NCBI RefSeq assembly: GCF_946478805.1
Contig: NZ_CAMLDC010000009.1
Coordinates: 62,001 to 126,000 of the forward strand
Reading direction: 5' to 3'
Length of the DNA stretch: 64,000 nt
Origin: an uncultured Fluviicola sp.
GTDB lineage: Bacteria; Bacteroidota; Bacteroidia; Flavobacteriales; Crocinitomicaceae
This document shows positions 26,695 through 34,804 of the stretch, piece after piece (the stretch's first letter is position 1; every line of letters begins with the position of its first letter). The notes under the pieces were generated by a model. That model made no database searches. It saw only the letters and a program-made list of their open reading frames with translations, and was not told the DNA's origin. Both the position numbers and the translations under genes were made by a program.

Positions 26695-28215
26695 ATGAAT
26701 TTCACTGAACGCCTAAGTAGTCTGGCGAAGCCGGACATTATCTTGATTATTACCGATCAAGAACGAGCAACCCAACATTTTCCAATAGGTTGGGAACAAG
26801 AAAATCTAAAAAGTTTAACCTTTCTAAAACAACGCGGATTTAGTTTTGATCGCGCATATTGCAATAGCTGTATGTGTTCTCCCAGTCGTGCCACTTTGTT
26901 TACAGGAACCTATCCGGCCCAACATCAAGTTACACAAACCTTGACTTTTGGAGGAAATTTTTCTCCTGCAGAAGTACAATTGGACAATTCATTACCCAAC
27001 GTGGCCCGTATGCTGATTTCCAATGGATACGATGTGCAATACCGCGGAAAATGGCACATGAGCAAAGGAGAGGGAGAAAATGGATTAACAGCATCCGATG
27101 TTGCTCTTTATGGTTTCAAAGGCTGGTTACCACCTGATGCAGGAGAAGACACAAAACCGGAAAATTTCGGTGGTGGATTTGCCAATCATGACAAGGAATA
27201 TGTCCAGCAAAGTGTTGAGTTTTTAGAACAAGTCAGACATCGACGCTCGAAGGGAGATCATCAACCTTATTGTTTGGTTGTTTCCCTGGTAAATCCGCAC
27301 GATGTATTGTGTTATCCCAGTGGTTTTGACTACGGTTACAACAATGACTTTCTGGAGGGAGATATCGGGCTGCCAAAATCCGTTAGTGAAGATCTATTGT
27401 TGAATAAAAAACCAATGGCACAAGCACAGACGGTAGTAACTGCCGCAAGTTTACTTGGGCCTTTGCCAACCGATTCGGATAAAACAAAATACATCAATTT
27501 CTACGGGAATATGTTGAAGTGGGTGGACAAAGAAATCGGGTTTTTCCTGAAAGCACTTTATCTGGAAGACGAACAAGGTCATTCTCTTGCAAATCAAGCT
27601 ATTGTTATTCGCACTGCAGATCACGGGGAGATGGGAATGGCACATGGAGGTATGCGCCAAAAAGCTTTTGTTGCTTATGAAGAAGCGTTGCGTGTTCCAC
27701 TTATCATTTCCAATCCCATTTTATTTCCTCCTGACGAATCGGAATCCCATAAAAACACCTTTCACCTAGCTTCATTGGTTGATCTTATGCCAACCATTGC
27801 ACAATTGACAGGAGCTACTCCGCCTTCAGGATTAAAAGGAGTTGATCTCACGCCCCTACTTCAGGAAGATGTACCGGTACAAGAAGCTATTCTCTTCACA
27901 TATGATGATACCAAAGCGGGATCTCCCAGTATTCCTTCGGCTGTAAAGGCCGCAAATCGCTTACGAAGTATCCGGACAGAAGATTGGAAGTTCAATCACT
28001 ATTTTGATGCCTTGGGTGCTTATCCTGAAGAGTACGAATTGTACAATATGAAAACCGATTTAGAAGAAATCACCAATTTGGCCTACAATCCCGAATATGC
28101 AAGTATTCGTTCTCAACTGGAAGCTGAACTAAAAGCTTTGGAATATCAAAAATTACTAGTTAATCCCAAACAATCGGCTTTCGGAAAAGTTTACGATCAC
28201 ATTGGAAACAGGTAA
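26695..28215 (+). CDS. Sulfatase-family hydrolase
   Basis: 506-residue type I sulfatase-fold enzyme. It has the formylglycine signature CSPSRATLFTG with Cys61 as the residue converted to formylglycine, metal-binding Asp21 in ITDQ, GKWHMS near 119 and TADHGEMGMAHGG near 308. No signal peptide is seen, which is unusual for a sulfatase and suggests a cytoplasmic location. Activation would need an anaerobic or FGE-type maturase, which is not in the window. The ORF is open from a TTG at 26614, but the ATG at 26695 fits the family start. The substrate is unknown: sulfate ester or phosphonate-type hydrolysis are both possible. Confidence 0.9.
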   Translation: MNFTERLSSLAKPDIILIITDQERATQHFPIGWEQENLKSLTFLKQRGFSFDRAYCNSCMCSPSRATLFTGTYPAQHQVTQTLTFGGNFSPAEVQLDNSLPNVARMLISNGYDVQYRGKWHMSKGEGENGLTASDVALYGFKGWLPPDAGEDTKPENFGGGFANHDKEYVQQSVEFLEQVRHRRSKGDHQPYCLVVSLVNPHDVLCYPSGFDYGYNNDFLEGDIGLPKSVSEDLLLNKKPMAQAQTVVTAASLLGPLPTDSDKTKYINFYGNMLKWVDKEIGFFLKALYLEDEQGHSLANQAIVIRTADHGEMGMAHGGMRQKAFVAYEEALRVPLIISNPILFPPDESESHKNTFHLASLVDLMPTIAQLTGATPPSGLKGVDLTPLLQEDVPVQEAILFTYDDTKAGSPSIPSAVKAANRLRSIRTEDWKFNHYFDALGAYPEEYELYNMKTDLEEITNLAYNPEYASIRSQLEAELKALEYQKLLVNPKQSAFGKVYDHIGNR

Positions 28216-28279
28216 AAATACCTGTATCTCAGTTCAAATTTTATTCTAACTTCGTTGCAACTTAAAAACAACACTATTC

Positions 28280-29734
28280 ATGAAAAAGAACACTTTAACC
28301 CTTTTCTTGGGTGGACTAACCGTTATCGGTTTGACAATCCTCACCAACTGCACTTCCGGAACGGACGAAAAGGTTGATAAAATCGGCTACTCGAACGGAA
28401 GTGAACCGGCAGATTCGCTTTGCCTGGTAAATCCAAGCTGGTTCCCACACAGTCAAACTCCTGCTCCTCAGGAAGGAATAGGAAGTCCATTCGATACTTC
28501 CAGTACAACAAATCAAATTTTTCATCAGTGGTCCTGGAACAAATTCCTGTGGCTCACCAAACCGGATCAAGGAGGAAATCCCTTGTTCCTGAACCAGGGT
28601 AAAGTGAGACAAGTGACTTCTCACATGGGATCGGTTTCTGTGCCAAGTGGAACATCTGTCGTACTCCAGGATACAGCGCAAGCCGGATTTGCAAGCGCCG
28701 TACTGCAGACAAACCCGAATTACAATAACGGGACAGGAGCAATGGTTTATTATTCAATTCACATGAACCAGAAAATGTATGCAGCAGGACTCAGTTTTGC
28801 TTCGAAACTTAAAAGCGGTCAATTACCGGCAAAAAACGTTGCTTCGTTCCCGGTTGGATCTTTTGAATTAAAAGTAGCCTGGGTTCCGCTCTCAGCAATC
28901 CCTGCTTCCAAACAATCGGATTATTACACCACTACTGCGTCGCTTTCCACGAACAACGGAATTTCTTTCACAAATACGGAAGTTGCCCTAATCGGAATGC
29001 ATGTGGTTGGAGTGGTTCAAAATCATCCTGAATTCATTTGGGCGACATTTGAACACGATGATCTGTCACCTGATTATGATTGGGACGCCAATTCCGCAAG
29101 TTCGGATTCAGAGCAACTCTTGTTCAAAGAAGGCACTGTCAGCGGTATTAACGGGGTTGTTTATAATTCTTCTACGATGCTGGGACAAACTCCAAATCAA
29201 GTATTTGACTTATTCCAGTATGGAATTCCTCGCAATTCAGACGGTTCATTCATGAACACTTCACAACAGGAACCTGCTGATTTTCAAAATGTCGACGGAA
29301 TAAACCGGTGTGTGAAATCACAATTGAAAGATGTATGGGCAAATTACTTCTACAACGGATCGATTTGGCTGAACACAGATGGAAAAACTCCATTGCAGCA
29401 GGCACAACTGATCGATAGTTTATCGGGAGGTATCGGAAATGCATCACCCGGAAGTTATGCACGAGGTAGTTTGAATTGTGCTAATGTCACGATGGAAACC
29501 TTCACTCAAACTTTCGAAACCAATATCAGTCAAATCAATGTAGGAACACTGGCAAATTGTTTTTCTTGTCATAGTTCCCAATCGTTCTCCGATACGAACA
29601 ATGTTTCCCCGATTTACCTGAGTCACAGTTTCCAGGGATACTTGCTTGATTCGCAAGGAAACACCTTTAAGAAAACAGAGGCGATCAAATCCAAAGCAGA
29701 ACAACGTTTGTTGAAAGTCATGCAGAAGAAATAG
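28280..29734 (+). CDS. Cytochrome-c-like lipoprotein of unknown function
   Basis: 484-residue lipoprotein (lipobox ILTNC, Cys24). The long middle region is beta-rich, with conserved-looking HVVGVVQNHPEFIWATFEH (about 240-258). Near the C-terminus is one heme-binding motif CFSCH (427-431), so the protein probably binds a single c-type heme in the periplasm. I recognise the layout from other Bacteroidetes and proteobacterial proteins annotated only as cytochrome c family, but not the function. It starts 64 bp after the sulfatase gene on the same strand; cotranscription is possible but not shown. Confidence 0.75.
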   Translation: MKKNTLTLFLGGLTVIGLTILTNCTSGTDEKVDKIGYSNGSEPADSLCLVNPSWFPHSQTPAPQEGIGSPFDTSSTTNQIFHQWSWNKFLWLTKPDQGGNPLFLNQGKVRQVTSHMGSVSVPSGTSVVLQDTAQAGFASAVLQTNPNYNNGTGAMVYYSIHMNQKMYAAGLSFASKLKSGQLPAKNVASFPVGSFELKVAWVPLSAIPASKQSDYYTTTASLSTNNGISFTNTEVALIGMHVVGVVQNHPEFIWATFEHDDLSPDYDWDANSASSDSEQLLFKEGTVSGINGVVYNSSTMLGQTPNQVFDLFQYGIPRNSDGSFMNTSQQEPADFQNVDGINRCVKSQLKDVWANYFYNGSIWLNTDGKTPLQQAQLIDSLSGGIGNASPGSYARGSLNCANVTMETFTQTFETNISQINVGTLANCFSCHSSQSFSDTNNVSPIYLSHSFQGYLLDSQGNTFKKTEAIKSKAEQRLLKVMQKK

Positions 29735-29748
29735 CTAAGATTCAGCGA

Positions 29749-29787
29749 AAAAAGCCAGGAGAAAACACTCCTGGCTTTTTTGTTTTT
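29749..29787. terminator. Bidirectional terminator
   Basis: 13-bp stem AAAAAGCCAGGAG / CTCCTGGCTTTTT with T runs on both strands, between the converging cytochrome-like gene and the hydrolase gene. Confidence 0.9.
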
Positions 29788-29829
29788 ATGTTCTCCCCTT
29801 CTTTCTTCTTAAAAGGAGAAGTTTGAATA

Positions 29830-31332
29830 TTACTTCACAATTCCGTTTCCTGGTGCTACTTTCTTGAAGCTCACCTTCTGTACCCCTGAAGTATTCGTCA
29901 CCTTCTCGAAGCGGAATACTTCGTCGCTCACAACCCGTTGGATGCAGATATCGATCATGGTTGTTGAATTGGGTTGCAATGCCTTTTCAAAAAGTTCTTT
30001 TGAAGCCACGATTTCGCAAGGAAGGTATCGGATAAATCCATCGTCCGGCCTCGGACGAATTATCAATCCGAGCTTGTTGATTCCTTTGAGTTCATCCAGT
30101 TTGTACCCATTTACGGTCATTGCTTTTCTTCCGTGCAACACATCATAGTTGAAGAAATAAGTAACGGTGGACTTATTGATTCCATTACACTGTCTGTCTG
30201 CAAAAAAACCGGAAGGTAAGCCATTCGGATCGTGATTTTCCCCGGTGAGAATCAGGTCGAAATCGGTTACTGCATATCCTTCCGAGTCCACCAACCGGAA
30301 TAGGATCATGGAATAACGGTCATGCACATAGTATTTCTTTCCGAAGAGTTGTTTATCTTCTTCCACCAGACCTTTGTCCTGCACATTGATAGTCTCTTTC
30401 GCAAAATCCGCAGTCAACTTCTTGTAATCTGCATCTGTAGCAACCCCGATACAGCGGAAGATAGCGTTCACCACTTCTGCGCTTTTTTGGTCTTTGGTAT
30501 CTTTCAGCGCGCTTCGCATGATTCCCATCTCTTCTCCTGAATGCGATTTGTAAGTCATGACTCTGAAAGGAGTTGACGGTGCCTCGGTAAAGTCAGAAAT
30601 TTCTAGGTTTTGAGCTTGCCACTTGCCACCTACCAATTTGGGAGTTTCCTGCGTCAATTTCACATAGCGACTGTTCTGATTCGCTGCTGCAACACGTACA
30701 ACTCCGTCGCTTCCCAGTTCCCCGGTATAGGAATTCAAATGGTCATACAATTTGCGATTGATATCCTGTCCGATCAATGAGAAAGGGAAAATTCCATTCG
30801 GACCGATGTATTTTTGTCCATTCAGGATCCAATCCTTGTTCAATTTCCAGGCATCACCACTTCCCAATTCCAGCCAATTGAGCACGCGTTGTCCGGGCTC
30901 CACTCCATCAAACCATGATTTGATACGACTCAGTCGGCTTTTGCCCAATTGAGCAAGCGCCGATCCGTGATTTGCTGGGGCAAGCATGACCAAGTGACTC
31001 ATCGGGCAGGTACGCTTTTGGTCTTTGTAGTAATCATTCCACCACGTCCTTACAAGTGGTCCGCCGGTAGAATGGGTTATACAGGCAAAGCGCTCTCCTG
31101 CTGCTAAGGTCGGGATCATCTGTTCCTGCACAGCCTGTTCCATTGCACGGGCGATATCTTCCAAACGCACTTCGTCATTGAAACTGATGTAACGTCCCAG
31201 GAGAATGTGTTCGATTTTGAGTTGATAACCATAAGTTCCCGCCTCCTGAATGAGGCGCAAGGGCATTTCTCCGTAAGTGTCCAGATTGGTAACGCTGTAT
31301 CCATGCACAAACGCAAGGGTTAATGTTTTCAT
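29830..31332 (-). CDS. Large alpha/beta-hydrolase (lipase/phospholipase-like)
   Basis: 500 residues without a signal peptide. The first 250 residues look like an alpha/beta hydrolase: oxyanion-side FVHGYS (8-13), a nucleophile elbow THSTGG with Ser88 (a variant of GxSxG), and YKSHSGEEMGI near residue 255, whose His may be catalytic. The C-terminal 200 residues are beta-rich and of unknown fold. Length and layout recall secreted phospholipase effectors as well as cytoplasmic esterases; I cannot tell which. A TATTTTTG box at 31395-31402 on the minus strand may be its promoter and lies in the direct repeat that borders the restriction-modification module. Confidence 0.7.
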   Translation of the reverse strand: MKTLTLAFVHGYSVTNLDTYGEMPLRLIQEAGTYGYQLKIEHILLGRYISFNDEVRLEDIARAMEQAVQEQMIPTLAAGERFACITHSTGGPLVRTWWNDYYKDQKRTCPMSHLVMLAPANHGSALAQLGKSRLSRIKSWFDGVEPGQRVLNWLELGSGDAWKLNKDWILNGQKYIGPNGIFPFSLIGQDINRKLYDHLNSYTGELGSDGVVRVAAANQNSRYVKLTQETPKLVGGKWQAQNLEISDFTEAPSTPFRVMTYKSHSGEEMGIMRSALKDTKDQKSAEVVNAIFRCIGVATDADYKKLTADFAKETINVQDKGLVEEDKQLFGKKYYVHDRYSMILFRLVDSEGYAVTDFDLILTGENHDPNGLPSGFFADRQCNGINKSTVTYFFNYDVLHGRKAMTVNGYKLDELKGINKLGLIIRPRPDDGFIRYLPCEIVASKELFEKALQPNSTTMIDICIQRVVSDEVFRFEKVTNTSGVQKVSFKKVAPGNGIVK

Positions 31333-31391
31333 TGTAAATAGTTTAAGGTAATGGTTGAAATTAACGGTTTTTTTTGATTCATCTTATTTGA

Positions 31392-31406
31392 ATACAAAAA
31401 TAGTGA
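31392..31406. repeat. Direct repeat bordering the restriction-modification module, left copy
   Basis: 15-bp ATACAAAAATAGTGA, identical to 34506-34520, with weaker similarity for about 20 bp beyond. Its minus strand contains TATTTTTG, a possible -7 element for the hydrolase gene. Confidence 0.5.
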
Positions 31407-31596
31407 GGCAGGTCGTAAACTATTTAAGATGAAAAGAAATGAATCCTCAAATCGGTTTAAAAAGAAGCTGATTTCACATTACCAATAAAAAGATGTATTT
31501 GAATAATTCAACGTCATCGAATAATTAATGAACTGGTTTTCAAAAGTTATTCCTAAATCAATTCGATAAATTATATTTATATATATAATCTAAAAT

Positions 31597-32025
31597 GTGG
31601 ATAGGCTTACAAAAGACCAAAGACGGAAAAATATGCAGGCAGTTAAAGCGACAGGATCAAAAATTGAAGTAGCTTTAGCAACAGCACTCTTTGCTAAAGG
31701 CTATCGATATCGAAAAAATGATAAAACAGTTTTTGGTAAACCAGACTTGACTTTTAAAAAAATTAAGTTGGCAATTTTTGTTGATAGTGAATTTTGGCAT
31801 GGTAAAGATTGGGACAACCGTAAATATGATCACAAAAGCAATCAAGACTTTTGGTATGCTAAAATAAAACGAAATATGCAACGCGATGAGGAAGTAACAC
31901 AAACTCTAGTAAAAGATGGTTGGAAAGTTTTACGCTTTTGGGGTAAACAAATAAAGTTAGAATTAGATCTTTGTATATTGGAAATAGAAAAATCAATCAT
32001 TGAACAACGAGAAAAATATAAATGA
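31597..32025 (+). CDS. vsr: Very short patch repair endonuclease (Vsr)
   Basis: 142 residues. Nicks next to T:G mismatches that arise when 5-methylcytosine deaminates. Family motifs are present: RLTKDQRRKNMQAVKATGSKIE (in parts, residues 3-24), KPDLTF and the IFVDSEFWHG segment with the catalytic Asp/His. It starts at GTG 31597; an ATG two bases upstream is in another frame. The gene overlaps the endonuclease gene by 4 bp (ATGA), so the two are translationally coupled. Its presence fits the C5-methyltransferase encoded nearby. The region is visibly more AT-rich than the flanks, a sign of transfer. Confidence 0.95.
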   Translation: MDRLTKDQRRKNMQAVKATGSKIEVALATALFAKGYRYRKNDKTVFGKPDLTFKKIKLAIFVDSEFWHGKDWDNRKYDHKSNQDFWYAKIKRNMQRDEEVTQTLVKDGWKVLRFWGKQIKLELDLCILEIEKSIIEQREKYK

Positions 32026-32861
32026 CATTCATTCGGACATTAAAAGGGGGCAAGTCACAAGTTATTAAAGATTTGGCGTTTTGTACATTGCTAAATGGTG
32101 ATTTACCAATAGCAACTAAATCTATAAGCGAGTTAATTTCAGAGTTTGATAAGGAGGTTGCTAAAGTTGATGGGACAGTCACTAAAGATGCTCTAAATAA
32201 TGTACATGGTGATTGGTATGAATGGCTTCTCGCAATTGCTGCATGGAACTTTTGTGCAGCAAACGAAAAAGCAAATTTAGCTTTACTGACACCAAACATT
32301 AGTCAATTTGATATTTCACGCTTATATAATGACAGATTATTTGGCCTTATTCACGATTTACGAGAAAAGGTTCTTGCATCATCGGCTGTACAACTAATTT
32401 CTTCTAATCCTGACTTTGTAGTTATTGATAGAAAAGTCGTCAATTTAATTATTGGACGTATAGAACCAATTACTAAAATAGACCAGAATGCTATTAAAAA
32501 AATTGAAAATACATTTAAAGAACTTATAGGTAAGTGTGGTTTTGATGATATTCATGGATATGTTTCCGTAAAAACATCATTTAGACCGGATCGCCGATTA
32601 CAAATCCCTCATGAGGGTAGTTTAATGAAAGCAATTTACACACATTTACAAACACGCGAATGGATTATCAATCCACAAGGATTAAAATACTACGCAATAG
32701 CAACAAAAGTTGGTAAGCCTGATAGGGCAGCACTAAAAACTGTTGCCACCCACAGTATCACAACAGTCCACAGTATTCCCCAAGCCGCAGTTGATGAAGT
32801 TTTTGAAGTTAACTCACTTGAACAAGCTCAGATTGCTTTTTCACAGATTTTGCTTTCTTAA
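32022..32861 (+). CDS. Type II restriction endonuclease, Cfr10I/Bse634I family (likely RCCGGY-specific)
   Basis: 279 residues. Recognised by strong resemblance to Cfr10I: GDWYEWL (63-69), SNPDF (128-132), SVKTSFRPDRRLQ (182-194), HEGSLMKA and THLQTREW, then KTVATHSIT. The active-site pattern matches Cfr10I: Glu67, Asp131, Ser182-x-Lys184 and Glu198, with the same 14-residue spacing between Lys and Glu. Cfr10I and Bse634I are tetrameric enzymes that cut R^CCGGY; the same site is inferred here. The 3' end overlaps the convergent methyltransferase gene by 53 bp. Confidence 0.92.
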   Translation: MTFIRTLKGGKSQVIKDLAFCTLLNGDLPIATKSISELISEFDKEVAKVDGTVTKDALNNVHGDWYEWLLAIAAWNFCAANEKANLALLTPNISQFDISRLYNDRLFGLIHDLREKVLASSAVQLISSNPDFVVIDRKVVNLIIGRIEPITKIDQNAIKKIENTFKELIGKCGFDDIHGYVSVKTSFRPDRRLQIPHEGSLMKAIYTHLQTREWIINPQGLKYYAIATKVGKPDRAALKTVATHSITTVHSIPQAAVDEVFEVNSLEQAQIAFSQILLS

Positions 32862-34068
32862 CCCAAATTTGCTTTTTAATTGCAGCTCCAATGGCTCTTG
32901 CCAAAAGTGGTGGAACGGCATTTCCAATTTGTCTACCACCACTAACCAAAGTCACTTTATCCTTTCCTTTACAACGAAAATACCAATTGAAAGGAAATGA
33001 TTGCAAACTAGCCATTTCAACTGTGCTCAACCCACGATTTTCAAAAGGATGAATATACTGTCCTTTTGTTGGATTATATGCTGCAGTTCTTATAGTGCAA
33101 GAAGGTAAATCTGCAATTATTCTTCCAAAAGTATCATTGCCTTGATGTTTTCCATTTATCCAACAATTCGGACGAATTTCCATAGGTAAAACTTTAAAAT
33201 TTTCACCTTGTTTTATATAAGCCATCCGTTCTACAACTTTATCAGAAATATTCATTAGAGCATAGTCGATCCTATTTTTTTGTTTCTTTGGTATTTTCTT
33301 GAATACATCATTTACAGACACCCATTTTTTGAAAGTTTTTACTGGAAATACTTCAAAATTTTCGGCAAAATTTTCATAATGTTTCTCATCCTTAAAATGT
33401 GTTGGAAAAGGAAATGCAGGATTTTCAACTCCTTTAATTCCGATCAAGAAAAACCGTTCTCTTCGTTGAGGAACACCATAATTCGCTGAGTTCAAAATAG
33501 TATGAGAAATTCCATAGCCTAAACCTTTGAATTTATCTATCATATATTTGATTACATCAGTATGTTTCTCTTGAGTAATTCCTACAACATTTTCAAAAAC
33601 AAATGCTTCAGGACTAACACCTTTTACAATTCTTACAAATTCTAAAAATAAATCACCATTCTTTTCGTCATCTCTCCCAAGTTTTTTACCAATGTTACTA
33701 AATGGTTGGCAAGGAGCACCGCCAACAACCAAAGCTGCTTGGCCTTTTTTCAAACCAGAAAATTTCAAAAGTTCATCAACACTTATATCACGGATATCTC
33801 CTGGAATACGTGTTCTCATTTGGCCTTTTTCAAACTTCAAACCATCCTCAAATAATTTCCAGCCCGGACGATTGTATCGTAAGGTTTCTCTACAATCTGC
33901 ATCATATTCAATACAAACAGAGGTGTGAAATCCGCTTTCTTCAAGACCAATATCCAGTCCTCCTGCTCCCGAAAACAAACTCACGACAGGAAATTGCATA
34001 CTATTTCTACCGAAAGGGAAATCGGAAATATCGATGAAATTAGCATCTAATTTTTTGTTGTAAATCAT
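32809..34068 (-). CDS. DNA (cytosine-5)-methyltransferase, cognate modification enzyme
   Basis: 419 residues. C5-methyltransferase motifs in order: I VSLFSGAGGLDIGL, IV GGAPCQPFSN with the catalytic Cys, VI ENVVG, VIII QRRERFFLIG, and X GNAVPP. A target-recognition region lies between VIII and X. It should protect RCCGGY sites from the adjacent endonuclease. The start at 34068 is chosen because it lies one base after the stop of the DUF6471 gene, while the longer frame (to 34125) would run into that gene. The two are one operon under the promoter at 34389-34396. Confidence 0.94.
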   Translation of the reverse strand: MIYNKKLDANFIDISDFPFGRNSMQFPVVSLFSGAGGLDIGLEESGFHTSVCIEYDADCRETLRYNRPGWKLFEDGLKFEKGQMRTRIPGDIRDISVDELLKFSGLKKGQAALVVGGAPCQPFSNIGKKLGRDDEKNGDLFLEFVRIVKGVSPEAFVFENVVGITQEKHTDVIKYMIDKFKGLGYGISHTILNSANYGVPQRRERFFLIGIKGVENPAFPFPTHFKDEKHYENFAENFEVFPVKTFKKWVSVNDVFKKIPKKQKNRIDYALMNISDKVVERMAYIKQGENFKVLPMEIRPNCWINGKHQGNDTFGRIIADLPSCTIRTAAYNPTKGQYIHPFENRGLSTVEMASLQSFPFNWYFRCKGKDKVTLVSGGRQIGNAVPPLLARAIGAAIKKQIWVKKAKSVKKQSELVQVS

Positions 34069-34069
34069 T

Positions 34070-34363
34070 TCAAGACTTTTTAGTTTTAGACTTAGTTTTA
34101 TAAATGTTTCTTGGCTCACTAACAATCAATTCAAGTGTTTCAACTTCGGGAACAAATCTTTTGCATCCAATTGCATTTAAACATTGTAGCAAAAATGCGG
34201 CACTAAATGTGCCGCGACTAATTTTACTTTCAACACTTGATTTTGTTTCTTCAACTCCAATACTTTCCAATCGACTGACGAGAATATCATTAGAGATACC
34301 ACGTCTTACCAATTCTGACTTTAAAAGCCGCTTGGCTTGCTCATTCCAGTCAATTTCTTCCAT
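34070..34363 (-). CDS. DUF6471 protein, possible controller of the restriction-modification operon
   Basis: 97 residues starting MEEIDWNEQAKRLLKSEL. The pattern LLKSELVRRGISNDIL...VEETKSSVESKISRGTFSAAFLLQCLNAIGC (quoted in parts) is what I know as DUF6471, a small helical domain that looks like a degenerate helix-turn-helix. It precedes the methyltransferase gene by one base. By position it resembles controller (C) proteins of type II systems, but it is not a known C-protein family, so the regulatory role is inference. An in-frame ATG at 34381 gives six more residues; the ATG at 34363 fits the family start better. Confidence 0.8.
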   Translation of the reverse strand: MEEIDWNEQAKRLLKSELVRRGISNDILVSRLESIGVEETKSSVESKISRGTFSAAFLLQCLNAIGCKRFVPEVETLELIVSEPRNIYKTKSKTKKS

Positions 34364-34381
34364 TTTTATAAAAATGATCAA

Positions 34382-34424
34382 TTACCGGCAAATATACAAG
34401 TAATGTTTACAAAAATGCCGGTAA
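34382..34424 (-). promoter_or_regulatory. Promoter/operator with paired RCCGGY sites upstream of DUF6471-methyltransferase operon
   Basis: Perfect 9-bp inverted repeat TTACCGGCA (34382-34390) / TGCCGGTAA (34416-34424). Each arm holds an RCCGGY site (ACCGGC 34384-34389, GCCGGT 34417-34422). The minus-strand -7 element TATATTTG (34389-34396) shares a base pair with the first site, putting that site at the expected transcription start. Confidence 0.7.
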
Positions 34425-34505
34425 CTATAAAATTATTTTCAATATATTATTAACTTGTTTATTACGAATAATTAATAAGAATCCTTTCCTATTCTTATTA
34501 ATTTC

Positions 34506-34520
34506 ATACAAAAATAGTGA
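34506..34520. repeat. Direct repeat bordering the restriction-modification module, right copy
   Basis: ATACAAAAATAGTGA, identical to 31392-31406. Together they flank a 3.1-kb AT-rich module. Confidence 0.5.
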
Positions 34521-34594
34521 TAGAGAACGTAAGGGATTTACGTAGAAGTATGACCAAACTTGTAAATGTCGATCAGATTATGTAACTTATTTCC

Positions 34595-34708
34595 ATGGAA
34601 TATATTTTAAAAAATATCCTGAATCCCGCATTCCGGGCAAAATTGAAACGCGTAATCAAACGTAGGGGGTTGGCACTTTTACTCTTCTTCCTGTTAGGAG
34701 GAGTTTAA
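34595..34708 (+). CDS. Possible small membrane protein (37 aa)
   Basis: Open frame beginning MEYILKNILNP, with a basic middle (KLKRVIKRRG) followed by a hydrophobic tail (LALLLFFLLGGV). The basic-then-hydrophobic order is what a small inner-membrane protein would have. A strong hairpin terminator starts 26 bp after the stop codon. No homologue is recognised with certainty, and so short an ORF could be chance. It lies just outside the restriction-modification module. Confidence 0.4.
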   Translation: MEYILKNILNPAFRAKLKRVIKRRGLALLLFFLLGGV

Positions 34709-34733
34709 TGTGAAGCATTTCCAAGGAACAAAA

Positions 34734-34765
34734 AAGGTTGTCCGCCGCGGCGGACAACCTTCCAA
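34734..34765. terminator. Bidirectional terminator
   Basis: Perfect 13-bp stem AAGGTTGTCCGCC / GGCGGACAACCTT with a 2-nt spacer in the DNA; an A run precedes it, giving T runs mainly for the minus strand, which ends the secreted-protein gene at 34805. Confidence 0.8.
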
Positions 34766-34804
34766 TAGCGATTCTAATGATTTGGCGCAAATTGCAAAAT
34801 CCTA

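Noticed and set aside
31333..31596. A further small gene between the hydrolase and vsr genes
   Set aside because: AT-rich with frequent stops in all frames; no plausible ORF.
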